Shown here in pieces: positions 1 through 6,971 of a DNA stretch of 7,053 nucleotides. The stretch is taken from contig CANOBT010000243.1 in NCBI GenBank assembly GCA_947564305.1, positions 1-7,053 of the forward strand, given 5' to 3'. Within the stretch, counting starts at the first letter, position 1. Each line of letters starts with the position of its first letter. Below the pieces are notes generated by a model. That model saw only the letters and a program-made list of their open reading frames with translations, was not told the DNA's origin and searched no databases. This DNA comes from an uncultured Lachnospiraceae bacterium. GTDB lineage: Bacteria; Bacillota_A; Clostridia; Lachnospirales; Lachnospiraceae. Position numbers and translations under genes: made by a program.

Positions 1-546
1 GGTGGGGTTGGTTATGTAGCGTCATATCCGGAAAATCGTGGTCAAGGTGATATTATCGGTATGGGAAATACAGCTATGGATGTAGCAAGGACGGCACTCC
101 GTAACGGTGTAAGACATGTGCGTTTATATGCCAGAGGAAAACGCATATCTGCAAGTTCGAATGAGATAGCGTATGCAGAACTTGATGGGGCAGAATTTGT
201 ATTTGGCAAATCAATATTTGCAATCGAAAAGGATGGTCCGGTCTTTCAGACTTCTATCGTAGATGAAAATGACAAAGTGATTGGATATGAGGATGAGTTG
301 GATCATATAAAAGCCGATTCCACGATTATAGCCGTAAGCCAAGGACCCAAAAATAAATTAATTTTGACTACAGAAGGGTTAAAAGGTTCGGAAAACGGTC
401 TTTTGATTGTAGATGAAAATGGAATGACAACCTGCGAAGGAGTATTTGCGGCAGGGGATGTGGTTCATGGGGCTAAAACTGTAGTGCATGCGGCTGCAGA
501 GGCAAAGAAAACTGCCAAATCTATGATTCGGTACATGCAAAAGTAA
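1..546 (+). CDS. GltD-like NAD(P)H/FAD pyridine nucleotide-disulfide oxidoreductase, C-terminal part (5' end outside window)
   Basis: The reading frame is open from base 1 and ends at TAA 544-546, giving 181 visible residues. The ATG at 61 lies inside the nucleotide-binding motif and is not the start. Visible residues 20-25 (GMGNTA), followed by MDVARTALR, form the second Rossmann (NAD(P)H) site of the glutamate synthase small subunit/PreT/AegA group. Residues 147-159 (GVFAAGDVVHGAK) plus the following TVVHAAAEAKK are the C-terminal FAD-binding signature of the same group. Members oxidise NAD(P)H and pass electrons via FAD to a partner subunit or Fe-S centres; the N-terminal region that would show Fe-S cysteines is not in the window. 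The strand before GMG is short (GDII) compared with the usual hydrophobic run, a minor oddity. The gene ends 21 nt before gudD, so it is probably co-transcribed. The family is clear, but the specific substrate or partner is not. Confidence 0.88.
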   Translation, partial: GGVGYVASYPENRGQGDIIGMGNTAMDVARTALRNGVRHVRLYARGKRISASSNEIAYAELDGAEFVFGKSIFAIEKDGPVFQTSIVDENDKVIGYEDELDHIKADSTIIAVSQGPKNKLILTTEGLKGSENGLLIVDENGMTTCEGVFAAGDVVHGAKTVVHAAAEAKKTAKSMIRYMQK

Positions 547-552
547 ATATAA

Positions 553-557
553 AGGAG
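553..557 (+). promoter_or_regulatory. Ribosome binding site for gudD
   Basis: AGGAG sits 10 nt before the ATG at 568, within the 21-nt gap after the oxidoreductase stop. It fits the start that gives a protein aligned from its first residues with known glucarate dehydratases. Confidence 0.75.
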
Positions 558-567
558 ACGGTGAAAA

Positions 568-1893
568 ATGAGAAAAATCGAAAAAATGGAAGTTTATCCG
601 GTAGCTGGTAAAGACTGTATGGAATTGAATTTAAGCGGCGCCCATGCACCGTTCTTTACGAGAAATATTGTAATTCTTCATGCTGACAGCGGTGAACTCG
701 GAATTGGAGAAGTTCCCGGCGGTGAAAAGATTACAAAGGCATTGGAAGAATGTATCCCGCTTGTTGAGGGAACCAATATCGCTGAATATAAAAGTACGCT
801 CCTTAAAGTAAAAAATTATCTGGATTCCAAAGGCGAGGAAGATGTCAGAGGGAATCAGACATTCGATTTGCGGACGGGCGTTCATGTTATTACAGCAATC
901 GAAGCTCCCTGTCTTGACTTGCTTGGGAAAATGCTGGAGGTTCCGGTGTGTGAACTTTTAGGAGACGGGCAGCAAAGAGACACGGTTCGTATGTTGGGCT
1001 ATCTGTTCTTCGTAGGCGACCGTAAAAAAACGGATCTTCCATATGATGAAGAACCGGAGGCTGCATGTGAATGGTATAAGATCCGTCATGAGGAAGCGCT
1101 CACAGCCGATAAAATTGTTGCATTTGCAAAGGCAACAAGAGAAAAGTACGGATTTCAGGATTTTAAGTTAAAAGGCGGTGTCTTACCGGGAAATGAGGAA
1201 ATGGATGTAATCCGGGCAATGAAAAAAGAATTTCCGGATGCAAGAATCGACCTGGATCCCAATGGAGGATGGCTTTTAGAAGAAGCGGTTGAATATGTGA
1301 AAGGGATGCAGGGAATTTTGACCTATTGTGAAGATCCCTGCGGAGCTGAAGGGGTATATTCCGGCAGAGAAATTATGAGTGAATTCCGCAGACGAACCGG
1401 ATTCCCGACTGCAACGAACATGATTGCAACCGACTGGCGGGAGGTCAGCCACTCTCTTGAATCCCAGGCGGTAGATATTATCCTTGCAGATCCCCATTTC
1501 TGGACAATGAGCGGCTCTGTAAGAGTTGCACAGATGTGTCATGACTTCGGATATACATGGGGTTCACACTCAAATAATCATTTTGATATCTCACTTGCAA
1601 TGTTTACCCATGTAGGCGCTGCTGTTCCGGGCGAATATAATGCATTGGACACCCACTGGATCTGGCAGGAGGGAATTGAACGTCTTACGAAAGAACCTCT
1701 GCAGATTAAGGATGGATGTGTAGAAGTTCCTAAGAAACCCGGGCTTGGTATTGAAATTGATATGGAACAGGTCAAAAAGGCAAATCAGCTATATAAGGAA
1801 AACTGTCTTGGAGGAAGAGATGACTCTGTGGTGATGCAGTATCTGATTCCGGGATGGAAATTTAACCCGAAGAAACCGTGTTTGGTGAGATAA
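568..1893 (+). CDS. gudD: Glucarate dehydratase (enolase superfamily)
   Basis: The 441-residue product is close to the E. coli GudD length (446) and similar to it along the whole chain, for example [12 protein letters not shown] near residue 22, LGYLFFVG at 143 and MQYLIPGW near the C-terminus. GudD removes water from D-glucarate (and L-idarate) to give 5-keto-4-deoxy-D-glucarate in the cytoplasm. With a constant offset of 5 from E. coli numbering, all active-site residues are present: the KLK base motif K200/K202, Mg2+ ligands D230, E261 and N284, and D308/H334 of the His-Asp dyad ([15 protein letters not shown]). The intact dyad and the [12 protein letters not shown] segment argue for a true GudD over another enolase-superfamily acid-sugar dehydratase. 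I cannot tell it from the GudX-type side paralogue by sequence alone, but GudX often diverges at catalytic positions and this one does not. It is followed 21 nt later by a 2-hydroxyacid dehydrogenase and then glycerate kinase, which fits glucarate breakdown. Confidence 0.96.
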   Translation: MRKIEKMEVYPVAGKDCMELNLSGAHAPFFTRNIVILHADSGELGIGEVPGGEKITKALEECIPLVEGTNIAEYKSTLLKVKNYLDSKGEEDVRGNQTFDLRTGVHVITAIEAPCLDLLGKMLEVPVCELLGDGQQRDTVRMLGYLFFVGDRKKTDLPYDEEPEAACEWYKIRHEEALTADKIVAFAKATREKYGFQDFKLKGGVLPGNEEMDVIRAMKKEFPDARIDLDPNGGWLLEEAVEYVKGMQGILTYCEDPCGAEGVYSGREIMSEFRRRTGFPTATNMIATDWREVSHSLESQAVDIILADPHFWTMSGSVRVAQMCHDFGYTWGSHSNNHFDISLAMFTHVGAAVPGEYNALDTHWIWQEGIERLTKEPLQIKDGCVEVPKKPGLGIEIDMEQVKKANQLYKENCLGGRDDSVVMQYLIPGWKFNPKKPCLVR

Positions 1894-1901
1894 AAATACT
1901 C

Positions 1902-1909
1902 AGGAAGGG
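1902..1909 (+). promoter_or_regulatory. Ribosome binding site for the first D-2-hydroxyacid dehydrogenase
   Basis: AGGAAGGG lies 5 nt before the ATG at 1915, in the 21-nt gap after gudD. It supports this start and translation from a shared transcript. Confidence 0.7.
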
Positions 1910-1914
1910 TTACG

Positions 1915-2865
1915 ATGAGAAAGAAGATATTTATTCCGCAGCCAGTGGCTTTTGAAGGAGAATCATACTTAATAGAAATGGGATACGAAATTGTAAGGGG
2001 AAGCAGGCGATTTGATAAAGAGTCTTTAAAAAAAGATATTAAAGATTGTGATGCTATGCTTCTGCGCACAATAGCAATAGATGAGGAAATTCTCAAAGCA
2101 GGAAAAAAACTTAAGATTATAGCAAGACATGGAGCCGGATATGATAATCTTGATTGGCATTCGGCAAATAGGCTTGGTATTCAGACAACCTACTCTCCAG
2201 ATACAACAGGACCTTCAGTAGCGGAATTTACGATATCTTCTATATTGGCTCTGGCAAAACAAATAGAACTGTTCCAAAAAGAATTGAGGGAAGGGCATTT
2301 TGATTGCAAATATACATATAAAGGTATGGACGTAGCAGGAAAAACACTTGGAATTGTCGGATTTGGGAGAATTGGCAGTTTGACTGCTAAGAAGGCAGCA
2401 CAAGGATTGAATATGAGTATTCTTACTTTTGTACCGCGTCCGGCAGGAAAATCCGTTCCTGATTATGTTAAGATGGTAGATTGGAAGACTCTTTTTAAAG
2501 AATCAGATTTTATCAGTATCCATGTACCAGGTGGTGAGAAGAATCATCATCTAATTGGAAAAAGAGAATTTACTTATATGAAGAAGACGGCGTATCTGAT
2601 TAATGTATCCAGAGGTGGAGTTATGGATGAAGACGCATTTGCTGATGCAGTAAGAAACGGAGAAATAGCAGGCGGTGCCATTGACGTATTCGGGATGGAG
2701 CCTCCCGAGGTAAATTCGTCTCTATTTGCCCTTGATCATGTAATGTTAACGCCGCATATAGGCTCCAATACGGCAGAGTGCATGGCACGTATCGCATTAG
2801 ACGCGGCAGAGGATATTCATCTGGTTCTTTCGGGAAAGCAGCCAAGACATCCTATAGTATCTTAA
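1915..2865 (+). CDS. D-2-hydroxyacid dehydrogenase, SerA/hydroxypyruvate reductase type (paralogue 1)
   Basis: The 316-residue single-unit dehydrogenase has no ACT domain, so it is not a full-length regulated SerA. The order is an N-terminal catalytic half, a Rossmann domain from about residue 95 to 285, then the C-terminal return. GxGxxG is G149/G151/G154 (GIVGFGRIG). The catalytic triad is complete: R233 (VSRGG), E262 (MEPPE) and H281 (TPHIG). RHGAGYDN at 71-78 is the substrate loop. The family reduces 2-oxoacids such as hydroxypyruvate, glyoxylate or 3-phosphohydroxypyruvate with NAD(P)H, or runs in reverse. The residue that normally is an Asp ending the second beta strand and holding the NAD ribose is V173, followed by P174-R175, which hints at NADPH use or altered binding. 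Its place between gudD and glycerate kinase suggests a role in making or oxidising glycerate or a related acid. The substrate cannot be read from the sequence. Confidence 0.93.
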   Translation: MRKKIFIPQPVAFEGESYLIEMGYEIVRGSRRFDKESLKKDIKDCDAMLLRTIAIDEEILKAGKKLKIIARHGAGYDNLDWHSANRLGIQTTYSPDTTGPSVAEFTISSILALAKQIELFQKELREGHFDCKYTYKGMDVAGKTLGIVGFGRIGSLTAKKAAQGLNMSILTFVPRPAGKSVPDYVKMVDWKTLFKESDFISIHVPGGEKNHHLIGKREFTYMKKTAYLINVSRGGVMDEDAFADAVRNGEIAGGAIDVFGMEPPEVNSSLFALDHVMLTPHIGSNTAECMARIALDAAEDIHLVLSGKQPRHPIVS

Positions 2866-2925
2866 TAGGATTTGCATATTGTCAGGGCCAATTACAATCA
2901 GAAACAGACAGACTCTTTGAGAGAT

Positions 2926-2934
2926 GGAGGTGAT
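2926..2934 (+). promoter_or_regulatory. Ribosome binding site that fixes the glycerate kinase start
   Basis: GGAGGTGAT is a near-perfect match to the 16S rRNA 3' end, 3 nt (5 nt from the GGAGG core plus TG) before the ATG at 2938. It decides between this ATG and an in-frame TTG at 2872 that would add 22 residues with no family resemblance. Confidence 0.9.
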
Positions 2935-2937
2935 TAT

Positions 2938-4089
2938 ATGAAGGTTGTTGTTGCCATTGATTCGTTTAAAGGCAGTTTAAGTTCTATGGAAGGCGGAAAT
3001 GCGGCGAAATCTGGTATCATGAAAGTTTGTGATGCGGAAGTTGTTGTAAAGCCGTTGGCAGACGGCGGAGAAGGGACAATGGAAGCGCTTATAGAGGGGC
3101 TTGGGGGTGAATATATAGAAATTGAAGTAACGGGACCTTTGGGCAAAAAAACATGCGCCAGATATGGAATTTTAAAAGATAAACGGACTGCAGTTATCGA
3201 GATGGCAGAGGCGGCAGGGATTATGCTACTGAAGCAGGATGAACTTGATCCATACAGGGCTACTACATATGGCGTAGGGGAAATGATTCTGGATGCTATG
3301 AATCATGGATGCAGGGATTTCATTATTGGTATCGGAGGAAGCGCTACGACCGAAGGGGGAATTGGTATGCTCCAGGCATTGGGATATGAGATAACTGATG
3401 CGGAAGGAACAGCCATCCGGGCAGGTATACAGGACTTAGACAAGATTATGTTTATAAATAGTGAAAATCTTCCGAAAGAACTTTCTGAATGCCATTTTCA
3501 AATTGCCTGTGATGTAAAAAATCCTCTTTACGGTGAGAATGGAGCGGTTTATGTCTATGGAGCCCAAAAAGGTGTAAAAGAAGAAGAAAAACAATTGTTG
3601 GATAAAAAAATGGCTTATTTTGCAGAGCAGACAAAAAGATTTACTGGGAAAGATTACAGGTTTGCAGAGGGGGCTGGAGCCGCAGGCGGTTTGGGTTTCG
3701 CATTTTTAAGCTATCTTCCAAACGTATCATTAAGATCAGGAATCGATATTGTATTAGACGCAATTCAATTAGAAGAAGAAGTCAAAAATGCAGATATTGT
3801 TATTACCGGTGAAGGCCGGATGGATTCTCAGACTGCAATGGGGAAAGTGCCGGTAGGAGTAGCGCGGCTCGCGAAAAAATATCAGGCGAAGGTCATTGCG
3901 GTTGCCGGAGGGGTCACGGAAGATGCCTGTGAATGTAACGCTGTGGGGATTGACGCATTTTTTCCTATTGTCAGGGGAATTACTACTCTGGCTGAGGCAA
4001 TGGCACCTGAAAATGCAAAGAAAAACATGGAACTATCTGTAGAGCAGATTTTCCGGTTAATAAAAGAGGTCTGTGTATGGAATACATAA
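2938..4089 (+). CDS. garK: Glycerate 2-kinase, GarK/GlxK family
   Basis: From the ATG at 2938 the product is 383 residues, matching E. coli GarK (381). It opens with MKVVVAIDSFKGSLSS, the canonical family N-terminus. Further hallmarks are KPLADGGEGT (38-47), GIGGSATTEGGIGM (131-144), CDVKNPLYGENGA (191-203), GAGAAGGLGFAF (245-256) and ITGEGRMDSQT (289-299). The family phosphorylates D-glycerate with ATP to 2-phosphoglycerate, feeding lower glycolysis; it is the last step of glucarate/galactarate and glyoxylate-derived glycerate use. In the glycine-rich loop the usual ATND is ATTE (T137-T138-E139), a conservative but unusual change. A 72-nt gap separates it from the dehydrogenase upstream, with no terminator or convincing promoter. 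Its 3' end overlaps the aldo/keto reductase by 13 nt, implying coupled translation. The specificity assignment to D-glycerate is strong. The symbol garK is by family; glxK would be equally possible. Confidence 0.95.
   Translation: MKVVVAIDSFKGSLSSMEGGNAAKSGIMKVCDAEVVVKPLADGGEGTMEALIEGLGGEYIEIEVTGPLGKKTCARYGILKDKRTAVIEMAEAAGIMLLKQDELDPYRATTYGVGEMILDAMNHGCRDFIIGIGGSATTEGGIGMLQALGYEITDAEGTAIRAGIQDLDKIMFINSENLPKELSECHFQIACDVKNPLYGENGAVYVYGAQKGVKEEEKQLLDKKMAYFAEQTKRFTGKDYRFAEGAGAAGGLGFAFLSYLPNVSLRSGIDIVLDAIQLEEEVKNADIVITGEGRMDSQTAMGKVPVGVARLAKKYQAKVIAVAGGVTEDACECNAVGIDAFFPIVRGITTLAEAMAPENAKKNMELSVEQIFRLIKEVCVWNT
4065..4070 (+). promoter_or_regulatory. Ribosome binding site for the aldo/keto reductase, inside glycerate kinase
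   Basis: AGAGGT lies within the last codons of the glycerate kinase gene, 6 nt before the ATG at 4077. It supports the overlapping start and translational coupling of the two genes. Confidence 0.65.
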
Positions 4090-4928
4090 AATTAAAAGGC
4101 GGTGCTTCTATTCCCCGATTAGGAATGGGGACATGGTATCTTGGAAATACATTAATGCGGCGTGAAGAAGAGATTCATGCTATACAAACCGGTATTGAGA
4201 ACGGAATGACGCTTATTGATACAGCAGAAATGTATGGTAATGGGCAAGCAGAGCAGCTAGTGGGGCAGGCAATCCGAAATCTTAACCGGGAAAACCTATT
4301 CCTTATCTCTAAGGTATTACCGCAAAACGCCCGGATAGGGCGGATACATACAAGTGTAAATAATTCTCTCCGCCTTCTTCGCACTGATTATTTAGATTTA
4401 TATTTGCTTCACTGGCGTGGCAGTACCCCATTGGAAGAAGTGATCGAATGCATGGAGGAATTAGTTATAGAAGGAAAAATACGCGCATGGGGTGTATCTA
4501 ATTTTGATACTGATGATATGGAAGAATTATTTTCTTTGCCAAAAGGAGAAAAGTGTGCCGTAAACCAGGTTCTTTACCATGTGGGTTCAAGGGGGATTGA
4601 ATATTCCCTAAAACCGTGGTTGGATTCACATGATATTCCTCTTATGGCATATTGTCCGCTTGCCCAAGGGGGGATGCTGCACAAAGAACTCATAAATAAT
4701 CCGATACTTAACAAGATTGCATCAGAGCATGATATTTCTGTTATGCAGCTTTTACTGGCATTTGTGCTAAGCCAAAGGAACACTATTGCAATTCCTAGAA
4801 GTGGAAACAGCAAACATGTGAAGGAAAATGCAAAAGTATATGAGATTAAGCTGACCAAAAAAGAACTTCAGGAAATTAATTGTGAATTTCCAGCTCCGGA
4901 TCGTAAATGTCCTTTGGACATTGTTTAG
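4077..4928 (+). CDS. Aldo/keto reductase, YeaE-like
   Basis: The 283-residue (beta/alpha)8 NADPH-dependent reductase shows the complete catalytic tetrad at textbook positions: D48, Y53, K79 and H112 (LIDTAEMY, LISKV, LLHW). SNF at 141-143 and IPRSGNSKHVKEN at 239-251 form the cofactor phosphate site, favouring NADPH. It resembles E. coli YeaE (284 aa) throughout, including GTWYLG, LIDTAEMYG, YLDLYLLHW, NQVLYHVGSRGIEY and a similar C-terminal PAP...LD(I/M)V. YeaE is known to reduce methylglyoxal and other small aldehydes. The ATG overlaps the end of glycerate kinase by 13 nt, so the two proteins are probably made together. That makes a small aldehyde upstream of glycerate, such as tartronate semialdehyde, an attractive inferred substrate, since no GarR-type reductase is in the window. 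Detoxification of reactive aldehydes is the main alternative. Confidence 0.93.
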   Translation: MEYIKLKGGASIPRLGMGTWYLGNTLMRREEEIHAIQTGIENGMTLIDTAEMYGNGQAEQLVGQAIRNLNRENLFLISKVLPQNARIGRIHTSVNNSLRLLRTDYLDLYLLHWRGSTPLEEVIECMEELVIEGKIRAWGVSNFDTDDMEELFSLPKGEKCAVNQVLYHVGSRGIEYSLKPWLDSHDIPLMAYCPLAQGGMLHKELINNPILNKIASEHDISVMQLLLAFVLSQRNTIAIPRSGNSKHVKENAKVYEIKLTKKELQEINCEFPAPDRKCPLDIV

Positions 4929-4934
4929 GAAAAA

Positions 4935-5942
4935 ATGGGAAAACAGAAAAGTGGAAAAACAGTACTTCTTGCGGTTAAAATTGCTCTTGGAAGCAGCTTT
5001 GCAATTTACTTGGCTCAGATCATGGAACTGGAGTATGCCACGTCTGCAGGTACAATTACTCTTTTAACATTGATGACAACAAAATGGGAAACCATAAGAT
5101 TATCAGTACTTCGGATCGTAACATTTATTATTGTCATATTACTGGCCGGATTGGTTTTTTTGCATATAAACAGTGTATGGATTGGTTATGGCATTTTTAT
5201 TTTCGGTATTGTCTGGTGTGCTGAAACTTTAGGACTAAGGGCAACAATATCTGTTAATTCTGTAATTGGAACACATTTATTGACTAATCGTAATTTTAGC
5301 ATAGCCTCTGTAAAAAACGAATTCTTTCTTATCCTGATCGGGATTGTTGTGGCGTTAGTTTTAAACCTTTTCTATAACAATCAAGGACATAAGAAGGATA
5401 TTGTTTTTTATATGCGTTATACGGAACACCAATTACAGATGATTCTTGGTGAACTTGCGGCATATTTGTCGAATAAAGAAATGCAGCGGAATGTATGGGA
5501 TGATATCATTAAGCTTGAAAAAGAACTTCAGGAATTTATTGGTGAAGCATACGAATACCAGGGAAATACATTCCATTCACATCCTGCATACTATATCGAT
5601 TATTTTGAGATGCGGACAAATCAGTGCCATGTACTTCATAATCTTCATTATGAATTAAAAAAATTACGAGCGTTACCCAGACAGGCAAGAATAGTCGCGG
5701 AATATATTCTGTATCTCGCCGAGTATGTAGTTGAAAAAAATATTCCTTCTGCCCAGATTGAAGAATTAGAAAATATATTTGGAGAGATGAAAAAAGAGGA
5801 ATTACCTAAAACGAGGGAGGAGTTTGAGAATCGAGCTATTTTGTATCATATTTTGATGGATATTGAAGAATTTCTGATCTATAAACAAAGATTTGTGGAA
5901 GCGTTGGATGAAAAACAAAAGAAGATGTACTGGATGCAATAG
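4935..5942 (+). CDS. Integral membrane protein, aromatic acid exporter (ArAE_1)/FUSC-like family
   Basis: The 335-residue protein has two parts. Residues about 1-148 are very hydrophobic, with likely membrane segments near 11-29, 35-48 (weak), 58-77, 81-97, 103-116 (weak) and 129-147. Residues about 150-335 are a charged, mostly helical cytoplasmic domain. The N-terminal pattern KIALGSSFAIYLAQIMELEYATSAG-like (15-39) followed by a polar TTKWETIRLS stretch is typical of the Firmicute aromatic acid exporter family 1 (YqjA-type, related to AaeB/FUSC proteins). Known relatives such as AaeB export aromatic carboxylic acids; most Firmicute members are uncharacterised. Its start lies 6 nt after the reductase stop, in the same frame (TAG GGA AAA ATG), with only a weak AGGA at 4927-4930, so translation is probably coupled. 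In this context an efflux role for an accumulating organic acid is plausible but unproven. Confidence 0.8.
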   Translation: MGKQKSGKTVLLAVKIALGSSFAIYLAQIMELEYATSAGTITLLTLMTTKWETIRLSVLRIVTFIIVILLAGLVFLHINSVWIGYGIFIFGIVWCAETLGLRATISVNSVIGTHLLTNRNFSIASVKNEFFLILIGIVVALVLNLFYNNQGHKKDIVFYMRYTEHQLQMILGELAAYLSNKEMQRNVWDDIIKLEKELQEFIGEAYEYQGNTFHSHPAYYIDYFEMRTNQCHVLHNLHYELKKLRALPRQARIVAEYILYLAEYVVEKNIPSAQIEELENIFGEMKKEELPKTREEFENRAILYHILMDIEEFLIYKQRFVEALDEKQKKMYWMQ

Positions 5943-5970
5943 CTTTTGTAAGGACTGATAGATAAAGAAT

Positions 5971-5975
5971 GGAGG
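5971..5975 (+). promoter_or_regulatory. Ribosome binding site that fixes the start of the second dehydrogenase
   Basis: GGAGG begins at the third base of an upstream in-frame ATG (5969) and lies 11 nt before the ATG at 5987. A ribosome using this site would start at 5987, and the 5969 ATG has no Shine-Dalgarno of its own, so the shorter product is preferred. Confidence 0.75.
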
Positions 5976-5986
5976 AAATAAATAGA

Positions 5987-6934
5987 ATGGGATTTAAGGT
6001 ATTGTTACCTCAAGATATTACATCTGCAGGTAAAGAATGGTTAATATCAAGGGGCTATGAAATTACGGTTTTAGAAGATTATTCTGTAGAATCTATTTGC
6101 AAGGTGGTGGGTGACTATGATGCTATCCTGCTTCGTACAGCTCCGTGTCCCCGAAAAGTATTGGAAACGGGGAAGAAGTTAAAAGTTATTGGGCGTTATG
6201 GCGCAGGAGTTGATAATATTGACTGTAAAGCTGCAAAAGAACTGGGAATTCAGGTTTGTAATACTCCGGTTGGAAATGCAGTCTCTGTAGCAGAACATAC
6301 GATAACTCTTCTTCTTGCCTGTGCTAAAAATCTGACGGTACAGGACAAGAAAACCAGATGTGGTGATTTTAGTTCCAGAGATTATATGAAAAGCACAGAA
6401 GTACAGGATAAGACATTAGGGCTGATTGGATGCGGTCATATTGGAAGATTGGTTGCAAAAAAGGCATTCCACGGATTAGATATGAAAATAATTGCATATG
6501 ACGCATATTTACAACAGGAACAGTTACCGGATTATATCCGGCTGGAGAAGGATGTAGATGTGGTTTTACGTGAATCAGATTTTATTTCCATGCATATACC
6601 GGCAACAAAAGATACCCTGGACTTTATCAATGAAGGACAACTAAATAAAATGAAAAAATCGGCTGTGCTTTTAAATTGTGCCAGAGGAGGGGTTGTCAAT
6701 GAAAATGACTTATATGCAGCACTGACTTCAGGAACTATTGCAGGTGCAGGCTTAGATGTGTTCAAGGAAGAACCGCCAGAGCGAGATAATCCGCTTTTCC
6801 AACTGGACAATGTTATTGTTAGTCCGCATAATGCAGCATTGACTTATGAAGCTATGGATCGTATGGGAATCCAGGCAGCACAAGGAATCGATGATGTATT
6901 AAGAGGCGTTACGCCAATGTGGCCGGTAAATTAG
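5987..6934 (+). CDS. D-2-hydroxyacid dehydrogenase, SerA/hydroxypyruvate reductase type (paralogue 2)
   Basis: From ATG 5987 the protein is 315 residues, beginning MGFKVLLPQD like its paralogue at 1915. Starting at 5969 would add MEEINR upstream. GxGxxG is G148/G150/G153 (GLIGCGHIG), and the catalytic residues R233 (CARGG), E262 (EEPPE) and H281 (SPHNAA) fall at the same numbers as in paralogue 1. YGAGVDNID (71-79) is the substrate loop. Unlike paralogue 1 it keeps the Asp after the second beta strand, D172 (IIAYDAY), expected for NAD(H). There is no ACT domain. The two share the DA(M/I)LLRT segment and many scattered residues but are clearly diverged, so any duplication is old or they came from separate sources. 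It follows the membrane protein by 44 nt with no terminator, so it is probably in the same operon. Likely substrates are hydroxypyruvate, glyoxylate or another short 2-oxoacid; which one cannot be read from the sequence. Confidence 0.93.
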   Translation: MGFKVLLPQDITSAGKEWLISRGYEITVLEDYSVESICKVVGDYDAILLRTAPCPRKVLETGKKLKVIGRYGAGVDNIDCKAAKELGIQVCNTPVGNAVSVAEHTITLLLACAKNLTVQDKKTRCGDFSSRDYMKSTEVQDKTLGLIGCGHIGRLVAKKAFHGLDMKIIAYDAYLQQEQLPDYIRLEKDVDVVLRESDFISMHIPATKDTLDFINEGQLNKMKKSAVLLNCARGGVVNENDLYAALTSGTIAGAGLDVFKEEPPERDNPLFQLDNVIVSPHNAALTYEAMDRMGIQAAQGIDDVLRGVTPMWPVN

Positions 6935-6958
6935 TACTTAATGCCAAACAAAATCAGA

Positions 6959-6965
6959 AGGAGGG
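6959..6965 (+). promoter_or_regulatory. Ribosome binding site for the last, partial gene
   Basis: AGGAGGG is a strong Shine-Dalgarno. An in-frame ATG at 6966 directly abuts it, which is too close for initiation. The TTG at 6972 is 6 nt away and is the better start. Confidence 0.75.
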
Positions 6966-6971
6966 ATGATA

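Noticed and set aside
61..63. ATG at 61 as the start of the first gene
   Set aside because: It lies within the GMGNTA nucleotide-binding motif, and the frame is open upstream to the window edge, so the gene starts outside.
631..2096. Minus-strand open frames across gudD and the first dehydrogenase
   Set aside because: They are antisense to well-identified genes, have no ribosome binding sites or recognisable domains, and are low-complexity shadows of the coding frames.
2872..2937. In-frame TTG extension of the glycerate kinase by 22 residues
   Set aside because: The added residues do not resemble the family, whose N-terminus MKVVVAIDSFKGS begins at 2938 directly after a near-perfect Shine-Dalgarno.
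2866..2937. Internal promoter or terminator in the largest intergenic gap
   Set aside because: A TTGTCA at 2879-2884 has no -10 element at proper spacing, and the only hairpin (CTCT-TTG-AGAG, 2911-2921) is too small and lacks a T-run.
5969..5986. ATG at 5969 as the start of the second D-2-hydroxyacid dehydrogenase
   Set aside because: The only good ribosome binding site (GGAGG 5971-5975) lies after this ATG, and the added residues have no counterpart in the paralogue.
5943..5986. Promoter before the second dehydrogenase
   Set aside because: TTGTAA at 5946-5951 and GATAAA at 5961-5966 are only 9 nt apart, far short of the normal spacing.
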